Assembly (NCBI RefSeq): GCF_014333585.1
Contig: NZ_JACSCW010000003.1
Coordinates: forward strand, 1 to 64,000
Reading direction: 5' to 3'
DNA length: 64,000 nucleotides
From: Hymenobacter sp. BT188
Lineage (GTDB): Bacteria > Bacteroidota > Bacteroidia > Cytophagales > Hymenobacteraceae
Translations under genes and position numbers: made by a program
In this document: positions 34,987-43,830 of the stretch, one piece after another
Layout: each line of letters opens with the position of its first letter
How positions within the stretch are numbered: position 1 is the first letter of the stretch
Notes under the pieces: model-generated
The model's database searches: none
What the model saw: only the letters and a program-made list of their open reading frames with translations
Told to the model about the DNA's origin: nothing

Positions 34987-36279
34987 ATGCCCTCTTCACC
35001 CGCCAGATACAGTCGCAGCCTTGATTGGGTAACCATCGGCATTTATGCCCTGATGGTGGGCTTAGGCTGGCTGAATGTGTACGCTGCCAGCTACTCGCCA
35101 GATGCACCCGCCGGCTTTGCCGGCCAGAGCTTTCAGGAACTGATGGCCAATAACTGGTTTAAGCAGATTGTCTGGATCGGGACGGCCGTGGTGCTGATGG
35201 TCATCTTGGTGGTAGTCGACTACAAGGCTTACGATACGTTCGCCTACGTTTTCTACGCCGTGGTGGTCTTGCTGCTGCTCGTTACGCTGTTTATTGCGCG
35301 GCCTATTGCGGGTTCCCGGTCGTGGCTGGAACTGGGCCCGGTACGCTTGCAGCCGGCCGAGTTTGCCAAATTTGCCACCGCCCTGGCCGTCTCGCGCTTT
35401 ATGGCGGGCATCAATCTGCGTCACCAGAACTGGCGCGACCAGGCCGTGCTAGCCGGCATGACCCTGTTGCCGCCGCTGCTGATCATCGCCTCCAACGAAA
35501 CCGGTCAGGCGCTCGTGTTTGGCGCGTTTCTGCTGGCTTACTTTCGCGAGGGAATGTCCCCGCTAATTCTCATTATTCTAGCTGCTGCGGGCGTCATTCT
35601 GATTCTGGCTTTGCTGATTCCCAAACTCTGGCTCATTGGGGGTATCACCCTTATTCTGGGGGGCGTTTTTTTAGTTAATTCGCGGGTGATGCGTCACCAT
35701 TTGCCCTTAGCGTTGAGTGTGTGGGCGGTAGTAGTCGGGATGGTTTTCGGTGTCGACTTTTTCTTTAATCAGGTGCTCCAGCCCCACCAGCGTAAGCGCA
35801 TCGAAGTCCTTATCAATCCGTCGGCCGACCCGCTGGGCGTGGGCTGGAACGTGACCCAATCCAAAATTGCCATCGGCTCAGGTGGTCTGATGGGTAAAGG
35901 CTTTCTGGAAGGCACTCAAACAAAATTCGATTTTGTGCCCGAGCAAAGCACCGATTTTATCTTTTGCACCGTAGGCGAGGAGTGGGGCTGGATGGGCAGC
36001 ATAGTGGTTATCATCCTGTTCATGGCTCTGCTGATGCGCCTGGTATACGTGGCGGAGCGTCAGAAATCGGTGTTTGGGCGAACCTACGGCTACTGCGTAG
36101 CCAGTATTTTCTTCTTCCACTTCGCCGTCAACGTCGGCATGACCATCGGTTTGGCGCCAGTAGTAGGTATTCCGCTCCCGCTGTTCAGCTACGGGGGCTC
36201 CTCGCTCTGGTCGTTTACTATTCTGCTGTTTATCATGCTGGCAATTGATGCCTACCGCAAGCAGGACTTGGTGCGCTAA
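34987..36279 (+). CDS. rodA: Peptidoglycan glycosyltransferase RodA (SEDS family)
   Basis: This 430-residue polytopic membrane protein polymerises glycan strands from lipid II. It has SEDS signatures LQPAEFAKFA, the loop ERIEVLINPSADPLGVGWNV in a variant form (KRIEVLINP), and VPEQSTDFIFCTVGEEWGW, with VGIPLPLFSYGGSSLW near the end. It starts 51 bp after mrdA and closes the mre operon. Confidence 0.95.
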   Translation: MPSSPARYSRSLDWVTIGIYALMVGLGWLNVYAASYSPDAPAGFAGQSFQELMANNWFKQIVWIGTAVVLMVILVVVDYKAYDTFAYVFYAVVVLLLLVTLFIARPIAGSRSWLELGPVRLQPAEFAKFATALAVSRFMAGINLRHQNWRDQAVLAGMTLLPPLLIIASNETGQALVFGAFLLAYFREGMSPLILIILAAAGVILILALLIPKLWLIGGITLILGGVFLVNSRVMRHHLPLALSVWAVVVGMVFGVDFFFNQVLQPHQRKRIEVLINPSADPLGVGWNVTQSKIAIGSGGLMGKGFLEGTQTKFDFVPEQSTDFIFCTVGEEWGWMGSIVVIILFMALLMRLVYVAERQKSVFGRTYGYCVASIFFFHFAVNVGMTIGLAPVVGIPLPLFSYGGSSLWSFTILLFIMLAIDAYRKQDLVR

Positions 36280-36312
36280 ACATGAGCGATAGAGCCTTAT
36301 AAATAGCCATAC

Positions 36313-36365
36313 AGAAGCATAAAAAATCCCCCTAGCAATTTGCTAGGGGGATTTTTTATGCTTCT
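36313..36365. terminator. Bidirectional terminator, 26-bp inverted repeat
   Basis: Arms 36313-36338 and 36340-36365 are perfect complements, with the core AAAAAATCCCCCTAGCAA. The right arm touches the stop codon of the minus-strand gene. It serves both rodA (plus) and the converging proline-rich gene (minus). Confidence 0.93.
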
Positions 36366-37664
36366 CTACGCAAACTTGCGGTCAATGAGCTTTAGGAGCC
36401 GGCCGACGTGCTCCTCCTTGCGCGTCCAGTCGTATTTGGCGGACAGGTCTTGGGTCACGTAGCGTTTAGCCGATTCCGGATCATTGAATGTATCAAGGTG
36501 CTGGATGGCAGTATGATACTCCATATTTTCCCCATTAAACAGCTCGTTGATAAAGCCAAACCGCTGATTAATAGATATCGCCTCGCGGAGCGATTCCACT
36601 CTGGGGGGCTTTTCCGCCAATGTAGCTCCGGCTTTTTCCGGTCGCAGTGTTTCGCTGAGCGGCGCAGTAGCGGAGCGCTCCGCTTTCAACTTTTCGTACA
36701 GTGGTACACTTGTAGGGCTCGCTTCCGTGAGCGGACGGCGAGGCGCTACAATCGGCTCATGAACCGGCTTGGGTTCAGGGGTTGGTGCTGGCGTGGGTAC
36801 GAAAGCTGGTGTGGGCACAAAAGTAGGCGCAGCTACAGACGGCTGGGGGGCATTTTGCACCGGAATAGGTGTCGGGGCTACTGCAACTGGAGCGACTACT
36901 GGTTCTGGAGTGTTCGCTGGCTCATTAGGGCGCGCTGGCTCTGCTACTTGTACTGGTTCTGGCTTAGGCGCAGGCTGCGGCTGAACCGGGTGAGGTGTTT
37001 CCGCAATGGGTGCAGCGGGTGCACGCACGGGGCCATCAGCCCATAAATCAGCCTCAGTTAGCGGAAGCAAAGCGCTGAATTCTGCTACCAGTTTTTCCAT
37101 TAACTGATGGCCTTTATAAGTAGCCTCCTGATGCAGCCGAAAGCGCTCCAGCAGAAATTCGCGCTCCAATGGCGCTTCTGGCGAGAGGCTGTCGATAAAC
37201 TCCTCGAACAAGTCTTTATTCAAATCCAGATACCGCAAAGCATCACGCAGTTGCGCCGCCGTAGCAGTCGGTTGATCACCCAGCAACTTCTCTTCAAACG
37301 TCAGCACCGGATCGGTTACAACGCCCAGTGTGTCGGCTACGGCACGAGCTAATAATGGCTCAAAAGCTCCCCGCGTCAGCCGGATGCGGCGCGAAAGCGT
37401 GTTCATAAACTGGGTGAGAGCCTGCCGCACGTCGGGAGCCTCAAAGTCGAAGTAGGGGCTACGCAATCGAGCCATTTCGGCCGTCCACTGGGCCAGCAAT
37501 TGCTGTACAACCAACAAATTTACCTGCCGAATAGGGGTGAAACGCAGCACTGCGGGGCCATCGAGAGTGCCAGTGGGCTGGGGGCCAAAATGCTGGTCGC
37601 AGAGGTGAGCGGCCAGCCGGCGGCCATAGTGTTCGCGCTTGGCGTGGCTATATTTGTCCTTCAT
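36366..37664 (-). CDS. Conserved unknown protein with proline-rich linker
   Basis: This 432-residue protein is not recognised beyond likely relatives in Cytophagales. Residues about 1-205 are helical and charged (KDKYSHAKREHYGRRLAAHL, then RHLEFEEKLLGD-like acidic helices). Residues about 215-320 are a Pro/Ala/Val linker rich in PAP, PTP and EPV repeats. The last 90 residues are again helical (SINQRFGFINELFNGENMEY, KYDWTRKEEHVGRLLKLIDR). No signal peptide or membrane helix is seen, so it is probably a cytoplasmic scaffold. The start ATG 37664 is 35 bp from the start of the divergent ferredoxin. Motif copies at 36603 and 36845 encode Ala-Pro-Gln or Pro-Pro. Confidence 0.75.
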   Translation of the reverse strand: MKDKYSHAKREHYGRRLAAHLCDQHFGPQPTGTLDGPAVLRFTPIRQVNLLVVQQLLAQWTAEMARLRSPYFDFEAPDVRQALTQFMNTLSRRIRLTRGAFEPLLARAVADTLGVVTDPVLTFEEKLLGDQPTATAAQLRDALRYLDLNKDLFEEFIDSLSPEAPLEREFLLERFRLHQEATYKGHQLMEKLVAEFSALLPLTEADLWADGPVRAPAAPIAETPHPVQPQPAPKPEPVQVAEPARPNEPANTPEPVVAPVAVAPTPIPVQNAPQPSVAAPTFVPTPAFVPTPAPTPEPKPVHEPIVAPRRPLTEASPTSVPLYEKLKAERSATAPLSETLRPEKAGATLAEKPPRVESLREAISINQRFGFINELFNGENMEYHTAIQHLDTFNDPESAKRYVTQDLSAKYDWTRKEEHVGRLLKLIDRKFA

Positions 37665-37699
37665 TTTAGATCCTGATTCAATCGGCAATTTAGGGAAAG

Positions 37700-38026
37700 A
37701 TGCCTAGTCTAACCGTGCAAAACTTGTCAGGCGCTGTAGTGGCGGTGCCCACTGGCTCCACCTTGCTGGCTGCCTTGCAAGCCGCCGGCCACGACTGGAT
37801 GCACGCCTGTGGCGGCAAAGGCCGCTGCACCACCTGCCGTTTGGAGGTACTTAGCGGCGCGAAAAACCTAACGCCCGATACCGATGCAGAATTGCGTTAT
37901 CGTCGTGCCGGTCGTCTGCTGCCGCATGAACGGCTCACGTGTCAAACGCGTTTGCTTGAGGGTGAATTAACGGCCCGAGTGCCCGAAGCTACCAAGCTGC
38001 CGCACGTAACATACAGTTCCAAATAA
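37700..38026 (+). CDS. [2Fe-2S] ferredoxin, plant-like
   Basis: This 108-residue protein has cluster ligands in HACGGKGRCTTCRLEVLSG (C-x5-C-x2-C, about residues 37-45) and a fourth Cys in RLTCQTRL. It is distinct from the ISC-type ferredoxin at 19170: it lacks the acidic helix and is more basic. Its partner is unknown. It is divergent from the proline-rich gene with only 35 bp between start codons, so they must share regulatory DNA. Confidence 0.9.
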   Translation: MPSLTVQNLSGAVVAVPTGSTLLAALQAAGHDWMHACGGKGRCTTCRLEVLSGAKNLTPDTDAELRYRRAGRLLPHERLTCQTRLLEGELTARVPEATKLPHVTYSSK

Positions 38027-38202
38027 AACCCAAGAATCACCGGCACGGCGCGGACTTAGGAAGTGCATAACGCACAGCCGACTAGCGCTGCATAGAATAT
38101 ATTTCCAGATTGTAGTCCTTGAAGCTACACGCTGAAAGCCTTACTTTAGAGGTTTAAAGCAAAGCCAGATCATTCGCTGCTGGCTGTTCATAGCAAGACC
38201 TT

Positions 38203-38832
38203 ATGTTTCTAGAACCCCGCGTTGGCACCAACCGCGAGGCCCCTCGCCGGGGCTGGATCGAGGTGGTGTGCGGCTCCATGTTTTCGGGCAAAACCGAGGA
38301 ATTAATTCGTCGCTTAAACCGGGCCACCATTGCCCGGCAGCGCGTTGAAATCTTCAAGCCCGCCCTTGATACCCGCTACCACGAGCACGATGTAGTATCG
38401 CACAACGCGAACAGCATCCGCTCTACGCCCGTGGCTTTGGCCCAGGAAATCCTGCTCATGACCAGCGGCTGTGATGTAGTGGGGATCGACGAAGCGCAGT
38501 TTTTCGACGAGTCGCTGGTGGAAGTGTGCGTGCAGCTTGCTAACCGGGGCACCCGCGTCATCGTAGCCGGCCTCGATATGGACTACGCCGGTAAGCCTTT
38601 CGGTCCGGTGCCCGCCCTCATGGCCGTGGCCGAGTACGTGACCAAGGTGCACGCCGTGTGTATGTGCTGCGGCGAACTGGCTTCCTACTCATTTCGCATT
38701 GCTGCTTCTCAGGATAAGATTTTGCTCGGCGAAACTGATTCGTACGAAGCGCGCTGCCGCCCTTGCTTTTTGGAGGGAATGAAGGAAAAAAGTTCTCCAA
38801 CGCGCGTTACCGCCAGCCACGACTCTCTGTAG
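38203..38832 (+). CDS. tdk: Thymidine kinase (type II)
   Basis: This 209-residue deoxynucleoside salvage enzyme has the P-loop [18 protein letters not shown] (about residues 27-44), the Walker B-like [10 protein letters not shown], and a zinc site of paired cysteines in CMCCGEL and ARCRPC. Length is normal. It is preceded by 176 bp without a gene. Confidence 0.96.
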   Translation: MFLEPRVGTNREAPRRGWIEVVCGSMFSGKTEELIRRLNRATIARQRVEIFKPALDTRYHEHDVVSHNANSIRSTPVALAQEILLMTSGCDVVGIDEAQFFDESLVEVCVQLANRGTRVIVAGLDMDYAGKPFGPVPALMAVAEYVTKVHAVCMCCGELASYSFRIAASQDKILLGETDSYEARCRPCFLEGMKEKSSPTRVTASHDSL

Positions 38833-38943
38833 CCCAAAGCCAGCATTAGGCCAACTACAGACGAGGTCTGGGGGACTTTTTGTAGCTGTATCTTTCTGCT
38901 GCGTCGCGCCAAGCTAGGCTTTGTGTATCTTCAGTTTTCGCCA

Positions 38944-41310
38944 ATGACCTATCTGCTCCGTACCTGCCGTTGGCTCAGCTTTGTTGCTATCTGGCTTTGT
39001 AGCCTGACCTCAGCTGTCGCTCAGGGACCCGTAGGCTTTGGTGACTGGCAACTGCATTTGCCCACCAACCAGGCCAAAGCCGTAACCGATACGGATAAGC
39101 GGGTGTATGTGGCCACCGAAAACTCTTTCTTCTACTTCGATAAGGAACTAAACACAACCCGCCTGCTTTCCCACCGCGACGGGCTCAACGACGTAGGCGT
39201 CAGTACGGTAGCCTACGATTCGGTTAGTCAACAACTGCTGATAGCTTATAATAGCGGCAACCTGGATGTACTGCGGGCCAATGGCTCTATTCAGAACATA
39301 ACAGATATTCTGAGGGCCCAGATTACTCAAGCCAAAACCGTTAATCACATAAATTTTAGCGGTCCCCGCGCTTACCTGGCATGTAGTATCGGCTTGGTCG
39401 TGCTTGATATGACGCGGCTGGAAGTGCGTGATACTTATGTCAATATCGGCCCCGGCGGGCAGGCAGTGCAGGTATACGCCAGCGCCGTGCTCCGCGACTC
39501 TGTGTATGCCGCTACTTCAGCGGGCCTGTTGCGGGGCCGTCTGACCGATAACCTCGCCAACTTCCGCAGCTGGACCATCGACCTGCCTGCGCGGGCTGGC
39601 AATCCGTTTCGTACGCTCGCTACCTATAACGAGAAAGTATACGCGGGTGTCAATGGCGACCAGCTATACCGATTTGTGGGCGGCCCCGGAGCAGGCAGAG
39701 GCTGGCAGCCGGTAGCTGGCTTCGCTGGGGGGCAATTTCGTCAGCTCACAGCCTCGCGGGCTGGCTTATTGGTAGTTGGGCTAGATAACCTGTCAGTGCT
39801 TGACCGCCCAGGCGGTACAATTCGTACCTATCGTAATGCGCTGCTGCGTGATACGCGGGCTGCGGTTCGCTCCCGCGACGGCGCGTTTTACGTGGCCGAT
39901 TTTCATAATGGCTTAGTAAAAACAACCGGCGCTCAGCAGTTCGAGAACTTTGTATCGAACGCGCCAGCCAGCGCCCGATCTTTCAGTGTGTACAGCGATG
40001 CAAGAACGGGGATTACTGATGTCTTCAGCGGCGGTTTTTCCGACAGATTTCTGCAAAATGGCTCTTTCGGCGGCTTCTTTGAATACAAGGAAGGGCAGTG
40101 GACCAATATTACGCCCCAAACGCTGCCTGACCGCACCCAGTACCCTAATTTTCAGGACCCTTCGCATGGTGTGCGAACCCCCGACGGCACGCTGTACATT
40201 GGCAGCTACGGCAATGGCATATTGGAGTGGAAGGGGCCCGGCAGTTTTCGTCAGTTCACCTTTGGAAGCGGCAGCAACCCGTTAAGGACGGCGCTGGCTC
40301 CGCCTAAATTCTCCAACGTCGACCCGAACTATACTCGCATCACTGACCTAACCGCTGATGCGGAAGGAAATGTGTGGGTAGTAAACCGGCATGAGTTTGC
40401 AGGCGTGCCTGGGGTGCATGTTTTCAACCCCATAACTACCACCTGGCGCTCATTGCCATATTTTGCCGGAGTCGAGAATCTCAACGGCATTGTGCTCGAC
40501 AATAATGGGTACGTATGGCTGTCTACCTCGCGCCAGCCTACGGGCAACGGTGTTATAGCTTACGACGAAAACACGCGCACTCCACGTTATTTTTCTACTG
40601 CCAACGGCCTGCCTTCCAACGATATCTATGATATGGTGAAGGACCGGCAAGGAAGCATCTGGGTGACAACCAGTGCCGGTGTAGCCGTGCTTACCGACCC
40701 TAGTCAGACCTTTGTAGCTGGTTCGGAGGAGGTGTTCCTAAAGCCTGTTATTCAGCGCGGACCGCAGGCCAGCCTCAACTTTCCGGCGTTGAATAGCGAT
40801 GTAGTGCGTTGCGTGGCCGTGGATGGCGCCAACCGTAAGTGGTTTGGTACTGACCGCGGATTGTGGCTATTCACTGAAAGCGTAAATGAGGCGCTGCTCA
40901 ATTTTACCACCGACAACAGCCCTTTGCCTTCCAATCGTATTCTGGATGTAGCCGTGAACGACCGCACGGGGGAGGTATTTGTCGTAACGGATGCTGGTGT
41001 TGTGTCTTATCGAGGTTCGGCAACCGTCACGGAAGGCAAGCCCTCGTGTGCCAAAGTATTCCCCAATCCTGTACGCACCGACTTTACGGGCCAGGTGGGT
41101 ATTTCGGGCTTGGCAAATAATGCGGTCATCAAAATCACGGACGTAACGGGCAAACTCGTTTACCAGACCCGCGCCAACGGCGGCACTCTTACCTGGAACC
41201 TAGCCGACTATAACGGCCGCAAAGTGCAATCGGGAGTGTATATGGTATTGTCTTCTGATGCTGATGGCAGAAACGCCTGCATAAGCAAAATAGCCGTAGT
41301 AGCTCGGTGA
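38944..41310 (+). CDS. porZ: Type IX secretion protein PorZ
   Basis: This 788-residue surface protein has a signal peptide ending near LTSAVAQ. The body has two seven-bladed-like propellers, with repeats such as VYVATENSFFYFDK, VWVVNRHEFAGVPG and RQGSIWVTTSAGVAVL. A C-terminal CTD of type IX type starts at AKVFPNPVRTDFTGQVGISG and ends with QSGVYMVLSSDADGR. PorZ binds A-LPS and delivers it to PorU for cargo attachment. Length matches known PorZ (about 780). It lies 98 bp before recO and far from porU-porV. Confidence 0.9.
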   Translation: MTYLLRTCRWLSFVAIWLCSLTSAVAQGPVGFGDWQLHLPTNQAKAVTDTDKRVYVATENSFFYFDKELNTTRLLSHRDGLNDVGVSTVAYDSVSQQLLIAYNSGNLDVLRANGSIQNITDILRAQITQAKTVNHINFSGPRAYLACSIGLVVLDMTRLEVRDTYVNIGPGGQAVQVYASAVLRDSVYAATSAGLLRGRLTDNLANFRSWTIDLPARAGNPFRTLATYNEKVYAGVNGDQLYRFVGGPGAGRGWQPVAGFAGGQFRQLTASRAGLLVVGLDNLSVLDRPGGTIRTYRNALLRDTRAAVRSRDGAFYVADFHNGLVKTTGAQQFENFVSNAPASARSFSVYSDARTGITDVFSGGFSDRFLQNGSFGGFFEYKEGQWTNITPQTLPDRTQYPNFQDPSHGVRTPDGTLYIGSYGNGILEWKGPGSFRQFTFGSGSNPLRTALAPPKFSNVDPNYTRITDLTADAEGNVWVVNRHEFAGVPGVHVFNPITTTWRSLPYFAGVENLNGIVLDNNGYVWLSTSRQPTGNGVIAYDENTRTPRYFSTANGLPSNDIYDMVKDRQGSIWVTTSAGVAVLTDPSQTFVAGSEEVFLKPVIQRGPQASLNFPALNSDVVRCVAVDGANRKWFGTDRGLWLFTESVNEALLNFTTDNSPLPSNRILDVAVNDRTGEVFVVTDAGVVSYRGSATVTEGKPSCAKVFPNPVRTDFTGQVGISGLANNAVIKITDVTGKLVYQTRANGGTLTWNLADYNGRKVQSGVYMVLSSDADGRNACISKIAVVAR

Positions 41311-41407
41311 TTTATTGCCGTGTTTTGGTGTTAAGAAGCTACCTAATCATTTATTATTCGTAGCTCGTCTATCTATTCAGAAGAGTAGCCAAAACCAATA
41401 CTTTCTA

Positions 41408-42130
41408 ATGCTTATCAAAACGCGTGGCTTGGTTCTGAGCTACATTAAGTACCGCGAAACCAGCATTATTGCGCGGGTGTATACCGAGCGATTGGGCTTG
41501 CAAACCTACATAGTGAACGGGGTGCGCAAGGCCAAGCCGCCGGGGCGTATTGCTTTATTTCAGCCTTTTACTCTGCTTGATCTGGTAGCGTATACCTCGC
41601 GGGCGGGCGGTATTACACGCTTATCGGAGTTTCGCTGCGCCGAGCAGTTTGCCAGCATTCCTTATGATGTGCGCAAGGGCAGCGTCGTACTGTTTTTGTC
41701 GGAAGTTGTCAGCCGTACGGTGTTTGAGGAAGAAGAAAACGAGCCCTTGTTTACTTTTCTTCACGATTCTATTCTCGCTTTCGATAAGCAGAGCGCTGGC
41801 TACGAGAACTTTGCCCTCGTTTTTCTGCTCCAGCTGGCGTCTTATCTGGGCTTCGGCATCTTATCCGGTGAGCAGGTAACGACACAGGTTGCTTTCGCCG
41901 GAGAAGCCAGCAACCCCGCTACGAGTAGCAGCGGCCCCACGATACTGCGTTTCCGTGAGTTCGACCATTACTTCGACGAGTTGCTCCGCGACCCCGCCAC
42001 GGCTACCGTGCCCAATGGCCGCGTCCGTCGTGAGCTGCTGGCTGTGCTCATTCGCTATTATCAGCTCCACATCGAAAAGCTCGGCGACATTCGGTCCCTG
42101 GCGGTTCTATCGGAAGTGCTGGGAGAATAG
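41408..42130 (+). CDS. recO: DNA repair protein RecO
   Basis: This 240-residue protein of the RecFOR pathway loads RecA onto SSB-covered DNA. The N-terminal OB-fold is KTRGLVLSYIKYRETSIIAR, followed by a helical domain. ATG 41408 gives the usual start MLIKTRGLVL; the in-frame codons upstream lack family similarity. The gene overlaps no neighbour and ends in a shared terminator. Confidence 0.93.
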   Translation: MLIKTRGLVLSYIKYRETSIIARVYTERLGLQTYIVNGVRKAKPPGRIALFQPFTLLDLVAYTSRAGGITRLSEFRCAEQFASIPYDVRKGSVVLFLSEVVSRTVFEEEENEPLFTFLHDSILAFDKQSAGYENFALVFLLQLASYLGFGILSGEQVTTQVAFAGEASNPATSSSGPTILRFREFDHYFDELLRDPATATVPNGRVRRELLAVLIRYYQLHIEKLGDIRSLAVLSEVLGE

Positions 42131-42144
42131 CGTTGGATTCCTTC

Positions 42145-42183
42145 ATAAAAAAGCCCCCCAGGGTTGCTGGGGGGCTTTTTTAT
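42145..42183. terminator. Bidirectional terminator recO/FKBP
   Basis: A perfect 17-bp stem (42145-42161 with 42167-42183) has a 5-nt loop and T-runs on both strands. Both arms are GGGGGGC motif copies facing each other. It overlaps the last codon of the minus-strand FKBP gene. Confidence 0.93.
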
Positions 42184-42641
42184 TTGTTTACTCTCACCAT
42201 TTCCAGTTCGAATATGAGATCGGTATTCGGTGGAACAATGTAGCGGTTATCATCGTCGGGGTTGCGGGCACCTTTAACTCCGTAGGCCAGCGCGGCCGGT
42301 ATCCAGACGCGGGCGCGGCTGCCGGCAGGTAATAGCTGTAATACTTCCTCCCAGCCTTCTATTACTTCGCCTCGACCCACGCGGCAGCGCAGCGGGCGCC
42401 CATTCAAAGCGGATGAGTCGAAGAGCTTACCATTGGGCAAAAAGCCCGTGTAGTTCACCGTCACCTTGTCGCCTACCTTGGCGGTAGCACCATTGCCGGG
42501 CTGATGAATGTAGTAGCGCACACCGGAGGTGGTACGGACCGTATCGGCTGGCGCTTGTGCCTGGCTATGCCCTGCACTGCTCAGGAGCAGTATAAGCAAC
42601 GCGAGGCGCCAATAGCGAAGTGGGGTGGGGGGCTTTTTCAC
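42180..42641 (-). CDS. FKBP-type peptidyl-prolyl isomerase 1
   Basis: This 153-residue exported protein has a signal peptide (YWRLALLILLLSSAGHSQAQ) followed by one FKBP domain, with VTVNYTGFLPNGKLFDSS, GEVIEGWEE and IPAALAYG. It starts with GTG overlapping the stop of the next upstream FKBP gene (GTGA), so it is translationally coupled. One GGGGGGC motif makes its codons 4-6 (Pro-Pro-Thr). It is the last of four FKBP genes in a row. Confidence 0.92.
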   Translation of the reverse strand: MKKPPTPLRYWRLALLILLLSSAGHSQAQAPADTVRTTSGVRYYIHQPGNGATAKVGDKVTVNYTGFLPNGKLFDSSALNGRPLRCRVGRGEVIEGWEEVLQLLPAGSRARVWIPAALAYGVKGARNPDDDNRYIVPPNTDLIFELEMVRVNK

Positions 42642-43201
42642 CGGATGTCGGTGATTTCGACGTCAAAAACGAGTACTTGGTTGGGTAGAATGTCATAGGA
42701 ACCGGCTGCATTAGGCTTGCCAGTTGGCCCATACGCTAAATAGGAAGGAATAATCAACATTTTGCGGTCGCCTTTCTTCATTTCCACGAAGGCCTGATCC
42801 CAGCCTTTAATTACCTCGCCGCTTCCGATCAGAAACTCGCCGCAGTCGCAGGGAATCCGGCGGTCGAAGGAGCTATCGAACACAACGCCATTTTCCAGAA
42901 ACGTACCCCGATATTTCACCGACACCCGGTTGCCAGCCTTTACCTGCGGTCCAGTGCCATTTACAATAGGAATTATAAACAGGCCCGAAGGCATGCGAGT
43001 GAATTCCGTAATATTATTTCTGGTCAGGTAAGCCTGAATCAGGGTCTCATCGATTCCCTTATATTCTTCTTCCTGCGCACGCAGCCGCTTGGCATACTTT
43101 TCCGTTTCAGTATCGCCGCAAGCAGCCAAAAAGGGCCCAACAGCCAGCAACAGCAACAATAGGCGGTTAAGCAGAGAGTAGGTAGAAAAAGTCTTCATCA
43201 T
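42638..43201 (-). CDS. FKBP-type peptidyl-prolyl isomerase 2, lipoprotein
   Basis: This 187-residue protein has a lipobox LAAC after a hydrophobic signal (about residues 12-28), then an acidic helix and an FKBP domain with VSVKYRGTFLENGVVFDSSF, GEVIKGWDQAF and IPSYLAYG. It is predicted to be a membrane-anchored periplasmic folding factor. GldI of gliding Bacteroidota is a protein of this kind; I cannot say which of the four, if any, is GldI. Confidence 0.92.
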   Translation of the reverse strand: MMKTFSTYSLLNRLLLLLLAVGPFLAACGDTETEKYAKRLRAQEEEYKGIDETLIQAYLTRNNITEFTRMPSGLFIIPIVNGTGPQVKAGNRVSVKYRGTFLENGVVFDSSFDRRIPCDCGEFLIGSGEVIKGWDQAFVEMKKGDRKMLIIPSYLAYGPTGKPNAAGSYDILPNQVLVFDVEITDIR

Positions 43202-43260
43202 CGTATCGCCTTTATTTTTAGAAGTAGCCAGCTAAGCTTATAACGTATTACCGCGCCCAG

Positions 43261-43755
43261 TTATTTAACGCTCACAAGCTCCACATCAAAGCGCAATACT
43301 GCGTTTGGCGGAATAGAACCACCAGCGCCGCGCGGACCATAGGCTTGAGCCGAAGGAATCAGCAAAATAGCCTTACCACCTTGGTTCATCAGCGAAATGC
43401 CTTCGTCCCAGCCAGCAATAACTTGACCTACACCCAGTTGAAAATCAATTGGCTTGCCGCGCTTTACTGAGTTGTCAAACTCCTGGCCGTTAAGCAGTGT
43501 GCCTACATAATGCACGGATACCGTTTGTCCGGGCTTGGCCTTGGCGCCGGTGCCCACTACAGTAGGCACATAGTAGAGACCCGATTCCTGACGCTGAGCG
43601 CCGGCAATATTATTCTGCGCTATGTATTCCTGAATGATTTTCTCATCCTCCTGTACATAGTCTGTTTCTTTCTCGCAAGCCGTGAGCAACGGTACGCTGG
43701 CTAACAGCAGAACGGCGAGTCGGGAGAAGAGGGAGCGCTTGAGCAACTGAATCAT
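43261..43755 (-). CDS. FKBP-type peptidyl-prolyl isomerase 3, lipoprotein
   Basis: This 164-residue protein has a lipobox LLTAC at residues 23-27, then DEKIIQEYIAQNN and an FKBP domain with VSVHYVGTLLNGQEFDNS, GQVIAGWDEGI and IPSAQAYGPRGAGGSIPP. It is the most canonical FKBP of the four. It is separated by 59 bp from copy 2 and by 75 bp from copy 4, the latter gap holding a terminator. Confidence 0.92.
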   Translation of the reverse strand: MIQLLKRSLFSRLAVLLLASVPLLTACEKETDYVQEDEKIIQEYIAQNNIAGAQRQESGLYYVPTVVGTGAKAKPGQTVSVHYVGTLLNGQEFDNSVKRGKPIDFQLGVGQVIAGWDEGISLMNQGGKAILLIPSAQAYGPRGAGGSIPPNAVLRFDVELVSVK

Positions 43756-43775
43756 AAAGGCAAAAAATGGATGAT

Positions 43776-43821
43776 AAAAAAAACCGTCGTGGCCGACCCA
43801 AAGGCCCGCACACGACGGCTA
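43776..43821 (-). terminator. Terminator between FKBP genes 4 and 3
   Basis: On the minus strand, CCGTCGTG pairs with CACGACGG (43784-43791 with 43811-43818) and is followed by eight T. It should end transcripts of FKBP 4, so the cluster is at least two units. Confidence 0.8.
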
Positions 43822-43830
43822 GGGGGCTTT

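Noticed and set aside
38838-38885. Terminator behind tdk
   Set aside because: Only a weak CAGAC/GTCTG stem precedes the T-run, with G-rich sequence between; not convincing.
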